From Gigaspora rosea (Eukaryota > Glomeromycota > Glomeromycetes > Diversisporales > Gigasporaceae), in contig QKWP01000262.1 in the NCBI GenBank assembly GCA_003550325.1, forward strand, positions 222,702-286,701: a DNA stretch of 64,000 nucleotides. Reading direction: 5' to 3'. This document shows, in pieces, positions 1 through 11,766 of this stretch. Within the stretch, counting starts at the first letter, position 1. Each line of letters begins with the position of its first letter. The notes beneath the pieces are model-generated. The model had not been told where the DNA came from and ran no database searches. It worked only from the letters and a program-made list of their open reading frames with translations. A program made the translations under genes and the position numbers.

Positions 1-1180
1 TTTTTTTAGTAAAATACATCATGATATAAAGATTTTAAATACTATCACAGTATTCACTAGATACTGTACAGTTACATTTCACAATCATTCGTTAAAAGAA
101 TTGAACTTGTATAAGACGAAAATTTTAAATCAGTAGTAGCAAAACCAATCGCTGCTAATAATTTCTTAATCAAGTTTATTTAATATCAATGGCTAGCTTC
201 CAAATTGCGACTTTAATTCTATTAGTTGTATGATATTCCTTCAAAAATTTATAATTGTGCGAGAAGCTTCATAAGAGCAATTAGTAACACAAATAAGTAA
301 TATAAATTCGCTGCAATTGTAAAAAAACAAAATTATTTCAGAAGTAGCCGCATCCCAATAATCACGTTTGTAAGAATTAGTCTAAAATATATACTAAATG
401 TATGCATAAAAGCTTTGCATGTTGCTGCTTAAATTTTAAAATTGAAAATGCGGCTAAGTGGATTCGGAATCAACTTAAGTTATTTCGAAATTTAACTATT
501 TGAGTGGATTAAAATTTCAACTTAAATTCATTTAGAATCAACTCGAGTTTTCTAAATCTACCAAGATTCGACGCACAATATTTGCATTATTGTTAACAAG
601 CATTAAAATAAACTACAGTACTTTTAATTTTGTAGGATGCTTGTTAAGAAAGAGAGATAAGCAATAATTACTGCAAAATAATAAGCATCATTGTATTGGG
701 TTATTAATAAATCAAGTTGTATGGTTGGCGAAAGAAAATCAGAATTGGATTTCAGGCGTACTAATCAGATATCGCCTCTGGAAATCTGTTCAATAAGATC
801 AGATTTGGTGATATAATAATAAAGCATGAAAATTAATTAAATTAATCGTGCTTTGTTCAATATGCAATCTGGTTGGCTTTAATTTTTAGAAAAATTCTCA
901 TTCTTTAATTAACCATATTTAATTCTATTACAATTTTTTATTGCATAAAGTTTTATATTTTTTATAATTAGCGAATGAATCCTTTTCTGCATTTAATCAA
1001 TAGCGTCATTGTTTAATTATTGTCATTATTATATTTTTAGCATCCAATATTTAATTTTACATTACATTTTGACACAATAGCATCTTATATTCGAATTCTG
1101 AACAATTTTAAATTCACATGTCTTTAAATTTAATGCATGAATTTCTAACGCTAAGGTACAAATTTACTGCGGTTAGAAAT
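1..1180. other. AT-rich stretch without recognisable gene
   Basis: I see no coding segment, RNA gene or clear repeat boundary here. The sequence is AT-rich and stop-rich in all frames. Confidence 0.5.
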
Positions 1181-1184
1181 TGAT

Positions 1185-1345
1185 GCAGTGATGGTAAATG
1201 ACAAGGTCATAAAAATTTTTATGAAAATGACTATAAATGACATGTCATTTTAAAATGACAATGTCATTTATTATAAAAAAAATTTATTGGTAATATGACA
1301 AGTCATAAAAAATATTTTTATAAATGACATTAAAATGACAAATAA
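1185..1345. repeat. ATGACA/TGTCAT palindromic repeat cluster
   Basis: Many overlapping ATGACA and TGTCAT words occur here, including the palindrome ATGACATGTCAT. The same style recurs at about 3325-3420, where ATGACAAAAATGACTTGTCAT is followed by further copies. It is probably a foldback-type repeat. No target duplication was identified. Confidence 0.5.
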
Positions 1346-1619
1346 ATGACAGTATTACTATTATCAAAAACATTACCAAAAAATAATTATCTATGATCAT
1401 AAAATTCATCACATTCCTTCAAATCAGCTGAATTCGATACTATCTATATCGGAGTTATTATTCAACATTTCTAAATTGGACTTTCCTTATAAATGCAAAA
1501 TAACTCCCAAAACTGTAATTTCGAATTATGATCGAATTAAGCTTTATCTTGGCCATTACTCAAACCATGCCCCTAGACGTTATTTTGCATTTTTTACAGT
1601 TTAACATCCATTCCTGGTT

Positions 1620-1765
1620 TAGCGTGACTTAGTGTTCCAAATTGTTAGTTGAAAAACCTACTAGTTGGCAACTTTTCAACTAATCGATTTATTATCAACT
1701 GGTTCAATTACAATTAATTGCTAGTTATCAACTAGTTATCAACTAACTATAATTTATATTAATCA
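1620..1765. repeat. Degenerate repeats of TAGTTATCAACTAG
   Basis: The words AACTAGTT, TTATCAACT and TAGTTGAAA recur on both strands, giving a locally self-complementary block. From about 1766 to 2820 I see nothing codable. A 92-codon minus-strand open frame at 2078-2356 has no recognisable features. Confidence 0.4.
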
Positions 1766-2827
1766 ACTAAACGATATAACAGAAATCACAACCATGGATT
1801 GGTAATTAATAATACTTCTCAGTTTGAGATGTATCTGTTGTGCATTTTTTTTTATTTCAACTTGCCAGTTTTCAGTGTGTTTTACACCAACAGGTAATAC
1901 TCCAAAGCATAAAGGCATTATTCTTCGTATATAATATGAATTGCTCCGGGTATCAAATCATAGAGTCAGTACTTTACAGTTGTCATTTTTCAATTTTCAC
2001 TTATTGAAAAAATGATTCGGGCGATTCTTGACGTAATAGATTAATAATAATAAACATAGTTCATATTTGTTAATGATTTAATAATTTAAAGTAGTTCTTT
2101 TAGTGTCACATGTTTCATTTTTTTCAATTATACTTAAATCGTTCTTTTTTTGTTTTATATCTATATTTGAATCGCCCTTTTTTTTTAAATCACTACTAAA
2201 TATTAGACCTACCATTAAACTATAGGTTAGATTTAACCATGTTTTAATCAATTTTACAGTATATAATCTATTATAGTAGAGCTTTGGATCATTATCTGTG
2301 TTCATATTCAATTTAACGGATATTCGACAGATTTTATTATTAACTTTAGTATACAAGTGATAACAAATCCAAGTTCTATAATGTGGTTATAATATTCTGC
2401 GAAATATAGGTGAACAATCTACGTCTTTTTCAAATTTCCATTACATAATAAGCGAGATGTAAAATAATGAAACTATTAAAGGAGGGAGAGCGTATACGTT
2501 TAACCGATTTAACTTTAATAGATACTAGAAGATAAGTTTCTGATTTACTCGAATAAAGGTCTCTTCAGCTCTACACTAGCTTACTTCCTTTATTTTCATT
2601 AAGTAAAATCGGAGGGAACCCCTCTTCATCTGTCTCTCTCTTTATTGAAGTCAAATTCATTCGTTTATATACATTTGAATTTAATATACGACACATTGAT
2701 GTGTTATTTGCCACGTTAACATACTGTTTTAACACTACGTGCTTTTCAACAATGGTACTACTAAGCTTAACACGTTGACGTGCTATCGAGAATGTTTATA
2801 ATCTGTGTCCCTAACACACATAAGTGC

Positions 2828-2845
2828 TAACACGTTAACGTGTTA
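2828..2845. repeat. 18-bp perfect palindrome
   Basis: TAACACGTTAACGTGTTA is perfectly self-complementary. Related words (AACACGTTGACGTG, CACGTTAACAT) lie within 150 bases upstream, so this is part of a small family of ACGT-centred repeats. Confidence 0.6.
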
Positions 2846-2899
2846 TGAAGATTTTACAAAAAGGGGTTATTTATGTTAATCAAGTTTACACGGATTAAC

Positions 2900-3145
2900 A
2901 TTTAAATATAATCATTCTAACAGCTCATTATGGTCAGCATTATCATTCTAACAACTTTTGATGATTAGTGTTAAATAATCATTCTAATAGTTTTTATGAT
3001 TAATGTTAAATAATCATTCTAGCAGCTCTTTATAGTTAGCGATAAATAACCATTCTAAAAACTCCTTATGGTTATGTTAAATAATTATCCTAACGGCTCT
3101 TTATTGTTGCCATTCTAACAAGCTCTTTCGGATAAGCATTTAGTG
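2900..3145 (+). repeat. Minisatellite, about 40-bp unit
   Basis: About six or seven degenerate tandem copies share the core AATAATCATTCTAACAGCTC followed by TTTATGGTTAGTGTT. Copies diverge by substitutions and small gaps, which suggests an old array. Confidence 0.7.
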
Positions 3146-3426
3146 TTTGGATTAGGATGGTTGAGATATGGTTCATGATTCGTGAGACATTTGATCAAAT
3201 ATTATCAACAAACGGCGATGTTTAATTGATAGATATCACTATAATGAGCTTTTAAATATATATTTTCAAAATTCTTCGTATCAATGCAAATACCAATGTG
3301 ATTATTAATAATTATTATATAAACTATAAATGACAAGTATAGTCATAAAAAGATAAATGATTTTTTATGACAAAAATGACTTGTCATATGACAAGGTGTC
3401 ATTTATTTTTAAATGACGATGTACGT

Positions 3427-3610
3427 ACGATCAAATTTGTAGATCGAAGCGCACCCACACAATCATATGATTAAAATGCGAAATATATTTAATAAAAAAT
3501 ATTATTTTCGCAAATTTTGCCGTTATTTATGCTCACTAACAATCGCGCAACTGGACAACAATCAGTAGATTGTTAAACCGTGATAAAATTCATCATACTG
3601 GATGTAAACT
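3427..3610. repeat. Short MITE-like repeat, copy 1
   Basis: It shares GATCAAATTTGTAGAT at one end and AACAATCGCGCAACTGGACA near the other with the copy at 3934-4215. This copy is truncated or diverged in the middle. Confidence 0.5.
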
Positions 3611-3694
3611 CAGAAAATTTGATTTGAATTGCATGATGCTTACATAATTGAAGCAAATTGTATCTTTGTATTAAATAATAAAAATACTCTTTAT

Positions 3695-3805
3695 TACATA
3701 AACGTGAAATAATGCTTGTGGGCATTATTTTGAAAATTGGCTCTTCAAAAATAGTAACATGGTCCTGAAGTAATGCACATGGTGATCCAAAATAACATGT
3801 ATGAT
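3695..3805. repeat. Fragment of GCATTATTT MITE family
   Basis: It contains ATAATGCTTGTGGGCATTATTT, AATGCACATGGT and AATAACATGTA in the same order as the end of the complete element at 31724-32097. Only one side of that element is represented. Confidence 0.5.
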
Positions 3806-3933
3806 ATCACATTATAATATAATGTTCTTAGTACGATACATAGTATATTGTATTCAGAAAATCAATTGAATAAAACATATGGGTGTATTCAAATACATGC
3901 AAGTCAATTATCATGGTTTGCAAAATGATTTGA

Positions 3934-4215
3934 TCTTGGATCAAATTTGTAGATAGCTGTACACTAATACAATCGAATACAATCACTTGAACAATCACCT
4001 GATTGTTTACCGGTTGCACGATTGTATGATGATTTTTTAGTGAATATAGATATAACTGACAAATTTTATGAAAATAAAATATTAATATTGAATTTTTTGC
4101 CAAAAAACGCACTTTACAATCTTTTACAATCGCGCAAATGGACAACAATCGGGGGATTGTGCTGTATGAATATGCAGCAATTTTCAAATTTGATCAAAGT
4201 TACATCATTTTGCAA
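3934..4215. mobile_element. MITE-like element with GATCAAATTTG termini
   Basis: The sequence opens with GGATCAAATTTGTAG and closes with CAAATTTGATCAAAG, an inverted pair. Internal blocks such as AACAATCACCTGATTGTT and the AAAAAACGCACTTTACAAT stretch recur at 24425-24650, and partly at 3427-3610. No gene lies inside. The open frames on both strands here are shadows of the repeat. Confidence 0.55.
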
Positions 4216-4465
4216 CCCGCGATAATTAACGCACATGTAGTCATTATTTTACATTTATATAGTAAAAGTACATTATAGTAATAATCTAAATTTGTACGTA
4301 AATGGGTTTTCTTGATGATATTTATATAAATACTGTATTTATCTTCTTTTTTTTTTGTTTTATATCAACATCAATATTAAATTTATATCTCTATATTTTA
4401 AATTATTACATTATTACCTATTTTATATTAATTAACCAATTTAAATTACACTATATATAAATAAA

Positions 4466-5650
4466 ATGGCATTCAATTTTCAACAAAATCAACTTTTTAC
4501 TGAAGCTGATGAATGCAGTAGTAATGAAAGTAACAATAATATGGATTTGGATTCAGATAATAAATCAAGCGATGATGAATTAGAACTTATTCAATTTTGT
4601 TCTTTTTATCCACAAATTTTAAATTCTGAACCTTCTCGTTATAATCATCCTAAATCAGATGATTGGGTAAAAAATGGATTATTTAATTATGATGAAACTA
4701 GATTTTGAAGAACTTTAAGAATGAACAAGTCTACTTTTTTTGCATTAGTAAATCAAATTAAAAATCATTCTATTTTTCATTCTAATTCAAATAATCTTCA
4801 AACAGATGTTGAAATTCAACTTGCTGTAACATTATATCGTTTAGGTGCTCTATCAACTATTTGGAATGTTTCTATGTTGTTTGGTATTGCTGAAGGTACT
4901 GTGCTTTTATTTATGGATAGAGTAACTACTGCTATAAGATCTTTAAAATCACAATATGTTCAATGGCCATCTGGAAACTATAAAAAAGAAATACATGATA
5001 AATTTCAAGAAATGCAAGGATTTTCTTTAGTTATAGGTGCAATTAATGATTCTCATATACCATTATTTCAGGCTCCTGATAGAATTAATAAAGATGTAAT
5101 TTTCCAGAAAACATAAATATGGAATTCATTTACAAGGAATAGTGGACCATAAAGGTCATTTTATTCATTATGATATTGGATGGCCAGCATCTGTACATGA
5201 TGCAAAAGTATTTCAAAATTCAAGTATTTATAATCAACAAAATATTTTTTTTGAAGGTGAAGAGTATCTTTTAGCTGATTTAGCATATCCATTACTTCCA
5301 TTTACTATGACACCATTTAAAGTTCCAAATGGACTACAACAACAACAACAAATAAATTATAATATTAAACACAGTAAAACTAGAGTTGTAGTTGAACAAG
5401 CTTTTGGACATTTAAAAGCAAGTTTTTTATTTTTAAAAGAAATAAGAATTAGGGATCCACCAAAAGGAATAGAATTATTGATACTGTATTAATTTTACAT
5501 AATTTTATAGAAAAACATGGAAATGCATGGGGGCAGTCAGATTATGATGATAGTCAAATTGAACTTCAGCCTGAAGAAGATGGAGAATTAATTGATCAAA
5601 CTTTAGAGTCAAATAATATAATTCAAAAAGAATATGCAAAAATCAAATGA
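4466..5650 (+). pseudogene. HARBI1-like (PIF/Harbinger) transposase pseudogene
   Basis: This is a DDE endonuclease of the PIF/Harbinger superfamily, which cuts and pastes elements with 3-bp TWA target sites. Visible blocks, in order, are an N-terminal acidic stretch, MNKSTFFALV, GAINDSHIPL (first Asp region), GWPASVHDAKVF (second Asp), LADLAYPLLPF (third acidic block), VVEQAFGHLKASF and a C-terminal acidic tail. Translation starts at ATG 4466. The frame is broken by TGA at 4706-4708, where Trp would be expected, by a frameshift near 5105-5115, and by a second shift near 5465 that restores the original frame to the TGA at 5648. In the first block, N-D replaces the usual D-G, so the catalytic Asp is displaced or lost. 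The family call is strong, and the copy is clearly dead. I could not find its terminal inverted repeats. Confidence 0.85.
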
Positions 5651-5801
5651 CAAAATTTATTAGAACTTTTAAATTTTTAAATATTTAAATTTATTAATAT
5701 ATATTAATATAATTATTTATAATTAATTTAATTTTTTTTATATAATTTATAATTATTATTGTTTGATTATTATTTAATTCAATTCAATTGTATTACAGTA
5801 T

Positions 5802-6194
5802 TAGGATGTTAACGGAGTGCTCCAGGGTGGTGTGGTGCATACTCTGGCAGAGTATCCCTTAACACTACACCACACTGAAGTATGAATCAGAGCATACTCC
5901 AAAGTGTAACCCGGAGTATAACCCAGAGTATAGCCGGAGTACTATGTGCTAAGCACTATGTAATACTCTGGAGTTTATAGTACCGTATTTTCCCAGGGAA
6001 ATATGGTAAAAAATTTAGATATAATAATATTCCGGAGTATAATTCATTTTGTATTAGTAGTATTACTCCGGAGTAATTACTCCTATTAATAATATCTTAG
6101 TAATCCAAGGTGGTGTCATGCCTAGACCACACCGGCATGGAGTAGGCTATACTCCACAGTTACTCTGGAGTACCTTACTCCATTAACATCCCTA
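5802..6194. mobile_element. hAT-type MITE with 8-bp target duplication
   Basis: The ends are TAGGATGTTAACGGAG and, on the other strand, TAGGGATGTTAATGGAG. They are flanked by a perfect 8-bp duplication TACAGTAT (5794-5801 and 6195-6202). The interior is noncoding, with many ACTCCGGAGT-like palindromes and GGTGTGGTG/ACCACAC words. An 8-bp duplication and TAGGG-type ends fit the hAT superfamily. The insertion sits about 150 bases downstream of the HARBI1 pseudogene. Confidence 0.8.
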
Positions 6195-6202
6195 TACAGT
6201 AT

Positions 6203-6784
6203 ATAGAAATATATATAGAAATAGATTTACCACTTATAGATATTTACTTATACTATATTTAATTCAATCCTATTTTTTTATAGTTTATAATAAACATATT
6301 CAATTAGGTTATTTATATACATAAATTAAACTAATATATTAGAAATAGCAAGGGAAGAGATTATTAGAACTTTGTTTCTGTTCTATTATTCTTAATTTTA
6401 TTTGTTATTTTACACTTTTTTGTTCAAATAGTATATATATTATCAAGCTATCTCGTCTTATTTATATTACTATTTAAGACTTTTATACTACCAAGCAAAT
6501 ATAGAACCTTAAATACATTATCAAAATAGCTACTAACCTGAGCAGATCTTAATTAAAAAATCATTATATGGGCTAGGTGCTGAAAAAAGGGCCCAAAATA
6601 ACAATTTCAGAATTAAAAAAATAATAGTGTATTTCAAAAATAAATAAGAGTTTAAAAAATCTTATTTGTGTATCAAAATTTTGAAATCAGAAAAATGAAA
6701 TGGAGAGTTTAAATACTCCCATTTGACGAACTAAGTAAAAATTTTTTTATTATGAGATCAGGCAAACTATTTAAAAATACAGAG
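6203..6784. other. No gene or repeat recognised
   Basis: AT-rich sequence with no convincing coding segment. Confidence 0.4.
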
Positions 6785-7045
6785 TAAATAATAAAACTAT
6801 CACTCAAATTACTTACTGAACCTTTGTTCAAAAATTACTTACTTAATCTTTGCTCAAATTAGGGAATTGACTCAACAAAAAAATTGTTGATCGATGATTG
6901 ACCCCAAAAAAATTTTTTTAATCGAACAAAAATCAAGGATGCATGCTTGATCGAGTATGATCGATCAAGCATGTAATTTATGAGCTTGAATAGATATAAT
7001 CGATCAATCATTAAGTCAATCATTGATCGATTATTAAAAGTTATT
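6785..7045. repeat. TTACTGAACCTTTGCTCAAA units plus GATCGATC block
   Basis: Two or three tandem units resembling TTACTTACTGAACCTTTGCT are followed by a block dense in TGATCGATCA and ATTGATCGAT (6880-7045). The same two ingredients recur at 8530-9105 in swapped order, with the tandem unit in the same orientation. The two blocks therefore flank the 7.0-8.5 kb interval. Confidence 0.55.
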
Positions 7046-7379
7046 GTCACGTAAGTGGATAATAACTCCCAGGGTTCTTATCATTTTATACTATTTTTTT
7101 TTAAATTAAAATTTTTTCATTTTCATTAAACGTAATACTTCATTCATTTGTTACCTTTTTCTTTAATTTTCTGTGCAGGTCTTCAAAAATTTAATAATCT
7201 GCGCAGATTATAAAAAATAATTCCAATATGCTCGCCTAAATATTAAATGCTAGTTAAATTTTCATATATTAAAAGAATACATTCAAATATTCATATATAT
7301 TTTATCAATGTAATTAATAATTGAATTTCTAATATTAACCAGAGGGAAATTTCCCATTACACTTTAAGTAGTTTATTTA

Positions 7380-7580
7380 AAATATTTAAAAGTTGCTGCA
7401 TGACAAATTCCCAAAATGTCATTACGCGACGAATATAATCAGTCTAACAATAACCATCGCATAAATAACTGCCATTATAAAACCTACCTAAACCTAACCG
7501 TAAACCCTACCTAACCTAACACTAACTGTTCTACGATGAAACCCACCACTTCTTCTCTTGCTTATTATGACGATGTCATT
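7380..7580. repeat. CCTAAACCTAACC-rich block
   Basis: It contains CCTACCTAAACCTAACC and CCTACCTAACCTAAC, resembling the TTAGGG-like cores of the MITE family elsewhere in the window. It is bordered by GTCATTACGCGACG and GACGATGTCATT. It is possibly a diverged member of that family. Confidence 0.35.
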
Positions 7581-7984
7581 TTTTAGCATGACAGTGGTAT
7601 TGTTTCAAACATTTTGTTTGATAATAATTAGTGTAAGAGGCAAGTCAGTGGATTTCTTAGTATATGTTTGCCTGTGTGCAATACTATAAGTTAAGGCAAA
7701 ATGACAAGTAACGGCACCGGAATATGGCAACTCGAGGTAAAGTGTTTTTTTATTCAATTGTGAACTAGTATTAATGAGTAAAAAGAAATATTTAAATAAA
7801 TATTTAAATAAACATTTAATTTTTATGAAATAACAAATACAAACCAATTATTCGAATTAATACCAAGTAATGTAAAAACGAAATACTCAAAATACACCAT
7901 GAATCAGGAAAAACAATACTCACAATACACCATAAATTAGCGATACTACCAACGACGTAAACGACGGCATCAAAGAAAGCATCA

Positions 7985-8290
7985 TTATGTAGAAAAAATA
8001 AATTAGCATACAAGCGCCAGTTAAAGCGAAACGACCTTACGACACCAACAGTATCAGCATACTGTGACTTCAAGCGAAATACCACTACAACGCAACCAAT
8101 GACGACAACAGCAAATGATTGAAAAAGAAAAAGTACAGCACAAAAAAAAAAGAAATTAGTATTCAGGCACCAGTTAAAACAAAAAGACAGCAAGACACGA
8201 ACAGTACAGTACAAGTACACAATTTCAAGCAACGCAAAAGCGAATAGGCAACACCAGCAAGGACGACACAAACTAACGACGATACCGGAA
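7985..8290 (+). repeat. Tandem duplication, about 150-160 bp unit
   Basis: Two diverged copies share AAATTAGCATACAAGCGCCAG versus AAATTAGTATTCAGGCACCAG, CAGTTAAARC and ACGACRMCA-rich tails. The long minus-strand open frame across it (7816-8295) is hydrophobic only because this strand is rich in CAACGACAACA. I do not regard it as a gene. Confidence 0.5.
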
Positions 8291-8529
8291 AACAACCGAA
8301 TGGAAAAGTACAGTACTACTCACAGAAAAAATTTCGCTATGTAATATGTGGTAGAAAAAAAAATAAATTAGTTAAGTAAAAAAAAAAAAACAAACGATGT
8401 GAGAAAAAAATAGATATCTGATATATTTATACCTGATCTGTGTAACCAGAAATGAAATTTTTCTCCCAGTTAAATTTACTTGATATCAAAAAAAAGAAAA
8501 GAAATGTATAATTCTAATTAAAGTAGTCA

Positions 8530-9110
8530 CACATTAATCGATCAATATTACTTATTTGATCGATCAGCATCATCAATCATTGATTGACCTATTGTTGCTC
8601 GAGCTTATTAATTGGTGCTCGATTATTGACCTAAATCGATCAATGATCGAGCATAATATAATCGAGTCAATACACTAGCTCAAATTACTTATTAAACCTT
8701 TGCTCAAATTATTTTATTATATAACTTACTGAACCTTGGCTTAAATTACTTACTTACTGAACCTTCACTCAAATTACTTAAGATCCTTCGCTTACTGAAC
8801 CTTTGCTCAAATCACTTATTAAACCTTCGTTTAAATTATTTTTTATATAACTTGATGAACCTTTGCTCAAATTACTTACTGAACCTTTGCTCAAATTATT
8901 TATTAAACTGTCACTTAAGTTATTTTTCTATATAACTTACTAAACTTTTGCTCAAATTACTTATTAGGCCTTGTTCAAATTATTCTTTTATATAATTTTC
9001 TAAACCCTCGCTTAAATTATTTTTTTATGTTACATACTAAACCTTTGTTTAAATTATTTTTTATATAACTTATTAAACATTCGTTTAAATTATTTTTTAT
9101 ACTAAATAAA
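8530..9110 (+). repeat. GATCGATC block and TTACTGAACCTTTGCTCAAA minisatellite
   Basis: A GATCGATC/CAATGATCGA-rich block (8530-8670) is followed by roughly fourteen degenerate tandem units of 24-36 bp with the core TTACTGAACCTTTGCTCAAA. Some units carry an extra TTATTTTTTATATAAC. There is no coding potential. Confidence 0.7.
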
Positions 9111-9902
9111 TGCACAGCATTGTATAGTTGGTGGTAGAATTAATTTTACAAATTAATATGGTTATGCATTTCTGTATTTTTTGCCGTAATTGCTGTGAAC
9201 CGTAAAGCCATAATGCCGTAATGCCGTAATGTCGTAATGCCATAATGCTGTAATGCCGTAATACCATAATGCAGAAATATTATTTGCTATCAGCTATAAT
9301 ACCAGTTATTAAAGTTCTTTACTGCATTATGGTTTCCTTTAAATAATATATGTACTATTAAATATTTTTCCAAATTTGATTCTGTCAGCTTCATTGATTT
9401 AGTTTATATAATGACTATGAATAAAAGGGTTTGTAGACCTAGGTTTTATTTTGACTTAACCTATTTTGGCCAATTAGGCCAGTCTATAAGTCATTGTTTG
9501 AGAACATCTTTAGCGAGCTAATTGATCAGAAATAATATCATTGTTAACAGCATTTATGGCTTCTATATAATACATGCCTGTATACATACTTAATGTGGTT
9601 TAAAATTTATTATAACTATTGTATTCTATTGCAGAATATACTTTAAATTACTTTTCCACTTACTGATTAATTAATTGGCTAGAGCTGAGGGAAACGAGGT
9701 GAAAGCCTTTCAATTACTGTACTGAATTTTCGGAAATGTCCAGCTCCCGCTTAACCATAACCCAAATTTTAGGTTCAATTACCAAAATTGAGCTTAAATT
9801 AGAATCAACGTCTGGATATCTGATTCTTGGTTTAAATATAATAGCTGACATTTAAAATAATATATAAATTGACTTTTAATAAAAGAATAGTTAGTCAATT
9901 AG

Positions 9903-10111
9903 AAAGTAAGAATTAAATACGTCAAAAAAATAAAATTAATAAATAAAGTAAGAATTAAATACATCAAAAAAATAAAATTAATAAATAAAGTAAGAATTAA
10001 ATATGTCAAAAAAATAAAATTAATAAATAAAGTAAGAATTAAATACGTCAAAAAAATAAAATTAATAATAAAGTAAGAATTAAATACGTCAAAAAAATAA
10101 AATTAATAAAT
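9903..10111 (+). repeat. 42-bp satellite, five copies
   Basis: Five near-identical units begin AAAGTAAGAATTAAATACGT and end AAAATTAATAAAT. They differ by one or two substitutions, and the fourth unit lacks a few bases. High similarity means recent expansion. It lies inside the GCCGTAAT element, upstream of the helicase fragment. Confidence 0.9.
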
Positions 10112-10212
10112 AGTTTATCAATTAGAAAATATAATATGTCATTGTATCGTAGGCAAGTATTTTGAATAAATAAAAGACGACTTTGTTACGTTCTTTTTTT
10201 ATTTTGATTAAA

Positions 10213-10484
10213 ATGCAAAAACGAAAAAGAACTTATACACCTGAACAAGTGGCTATAAGAAATGCAATACACAAGTCACAAGGTTTAACATTACACAAGC
10301 TGTAATAGACCTTGGAAATAGGGAATTTGCTCTTGGCCTTACATTTGTAGGTGTATCGAGAGTTCACACTCTTGATGATCTTCTTTTTGATAGTGCATTC
10401 ACCTTTGAAAGATTACAAAAATTAGAATAACATGCATGTTTACAGCAAAGATTAATGGAAGAACAAAGATTACTTTCTTTATAA
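10213..10484 (+). pseudogene. PIF1-like helicase C-terminal fragment
   Basis: The translation shows AIHKSQGLTL, a superfamily-1 motif V-type block. After a one-frame shift it continues VIDLGNREFALGLTFVGVSR, which holds the VSR of motif VI, then SLDDLLF/FTFERLQKL-like residues and a short EEQRLLSL tail. The upstream Walker motifs are absent, so only about 85 residues of the helicase end remain. There is a frameshift near 10295 and a stop at the expected end of the LQKLE segment. PIF1-type helicases unwind DNA, and full copies occur in hosts and in Helitrons. Here it is a dead fragment inside a larger repeat element. Confidence 0.75.
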
Positions 10485-10596
10485 ATTATTATAAATTAGG
10501 AATTTACTAAAATTATGAAATTATTATAAATATAATTTACAAATAATAGCCATTTATAAAACTTTAAATACTATTTTTATAAATAGAAAAAATGTG

Positions 10597-10917
10597 TTGT
10601 CACCGGCGGTGACAGTCACCGGAGCATGATCGACCAATTAGATTGTGTAATGTTATGATCAAAACAAAAACAAAGCGTCAAAACTTACTATCGTTAGGGT
10701 CGGGGTTAGAGCCATAGATAGGGTTCGGGTAAAGCTTAGTATATAGTAAAATTTTGCAAGGAATTTTTTTTTCCATAAAAAAAAGTAGTTTCATAGACAA
10801 AATTTTAAGTTAGAAGTGATTATTCAAAAAATCTAAGTTTTTGCATTTTTACATTACACATGATCCTTTGATCTAATTGGTCGATCACACTCCGGTGACT
10901 GTCACCGCCGGTGACAA
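10597..10917. mobile_element. MITE with TTGTCACCGGCGG termini
   Basis: Perfect 13-bp inverted ends TTGTCACCGGCGG are followed on both sides by TGACAGTCACCGGAG and GATCGACCAATTAGAT. The core contains GTTAGGGTCGGGGTTAG and AGTAAAATTTTGCAAGGAAT, shared with elements at 34917 and elsewhere. No clear target duplication was found. It lies inside the 9123-11295 element, so it is younger than that element. Confidence 0.8.
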
Positions 10918-11534
10918 ATAGATTTACTCTTATAAATAATAGCAATTTATAAAATTTAAATTGTATATCAAATTAATTTAATTCTAAAGTATACGCCGTT
11001 TTTCTAGTGTAAATAAAATGCTTGTATGGCAAATAACAACATATTCATCAGTTTCCGGTTTGGAGTGACCGGTTGTCATTACAATATTGTGTTATTGCGG
11101 CATTACGGCATTACGGAATTGCGCATTACGGAATTGCGGCATTGCGGCATTACGGCATTACGGCATTACAACATTACGGCATCACGGCATTACGGCATAT
11201 AATTTTTATGGCAATTAGATGCTATGCTGTAATTAATTCTACCACTGGTAAAATGCCGTAATTGCCGTAATTCAGTAATTCCACCACCAACTATAAGCTG
11301 ACGCTATATGATCGGCTGGCTAATATGGCTTAAGATCACATGATTACTATAACACAATTTAGTTAATGCCGGGCTGTATTAAGTAATATTAAGAATTTTA
11401 CAGAAAATTAAATTTTCATCACAAAACATTACAATAATTCGGTCAGTATTATTGCATCATTTGATTTGAATGTACGACCCGAATTGAATCACCGAAAATT
11501 TGATCCAAGAAACTAAATGTCATGTGTCCAAAAT

Positions 11535-11600
11535 TATTTAACGAATCTTATCAGTTAACTCAAAATTATTTAACGAATCTTATCAGTTAACTCAAAATTA
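11535..11600 (+). repeat. 31-bp direct duplication
   Basis: ATTATTTAACGAATCTTATC plus AGTTAACTCAAA occurs twice in tandem with no difference. Confidence 0.85.
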
Positions 11601-11710
11601 TGTAAAATTTCTATAATTTGACATCCCTACATAAGGTTGCGAAAAAAAAATCAAATACCTCAGATAATTTCTGAATACAATCTTAGCCATTGATAGCCGC
11701 TTAGCCGATA

Positions 11711-11743
11711 TTTTTATCGGCTGGTTAAGCCAGCCGATAAAAA
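11711..11743. repeat. Hairpin with 14-bp arms
   Basis: The arms TTTTTATCGGCTGG and CCAGCCGATAAAAA are separated by TTAAG. Extra AGCCGATA and GCCGCTTAGCC words adjoin it. Confidence 0.8.
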
Positions 11744-11766
11744 CCTTACGGCTTGTAACAAGTAGT

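Larger units (their letters stand above)
9123..11295. mobile_element. 2.2-kb TIR element with GCCGTAAT arrays
   Basis: The left end TATAGTTGGTGGTAGAATTA is mirrored at the right end as TATAGTTGGTGGTGGAATTA on the minus strand. Next to both ends are arrays of GCCGTAATGCCGTAATG (9187-9290) and their complement CGGCATTACGGCATTA (11095-11195). The possible target duplication is only TA. Inside lie a 42-bp satellite, a PIF1 helicase fragment and a complete MITE. The element looks non-autonomous. No transposase is visible, and the helicase piece may be captured. Confidence 0.65.

Noticed and set aside
7816-8295. 159-codon hydrophobic open frame on the minus strand, resembling a membrane protein
   Set aside because: It is the complement of a CAACGACAACA-rich tandem duplication. 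The apparent hydrophobicity comes from repeat composition, and no start context or conserved motif is visible.
9187-9290. Regular GCCGTAAT array considered as a CRISPR
   Set aside because: Units are directly adjacent without spacers, and the context is eukaryotic. It is a short tandem repeat at an element end.
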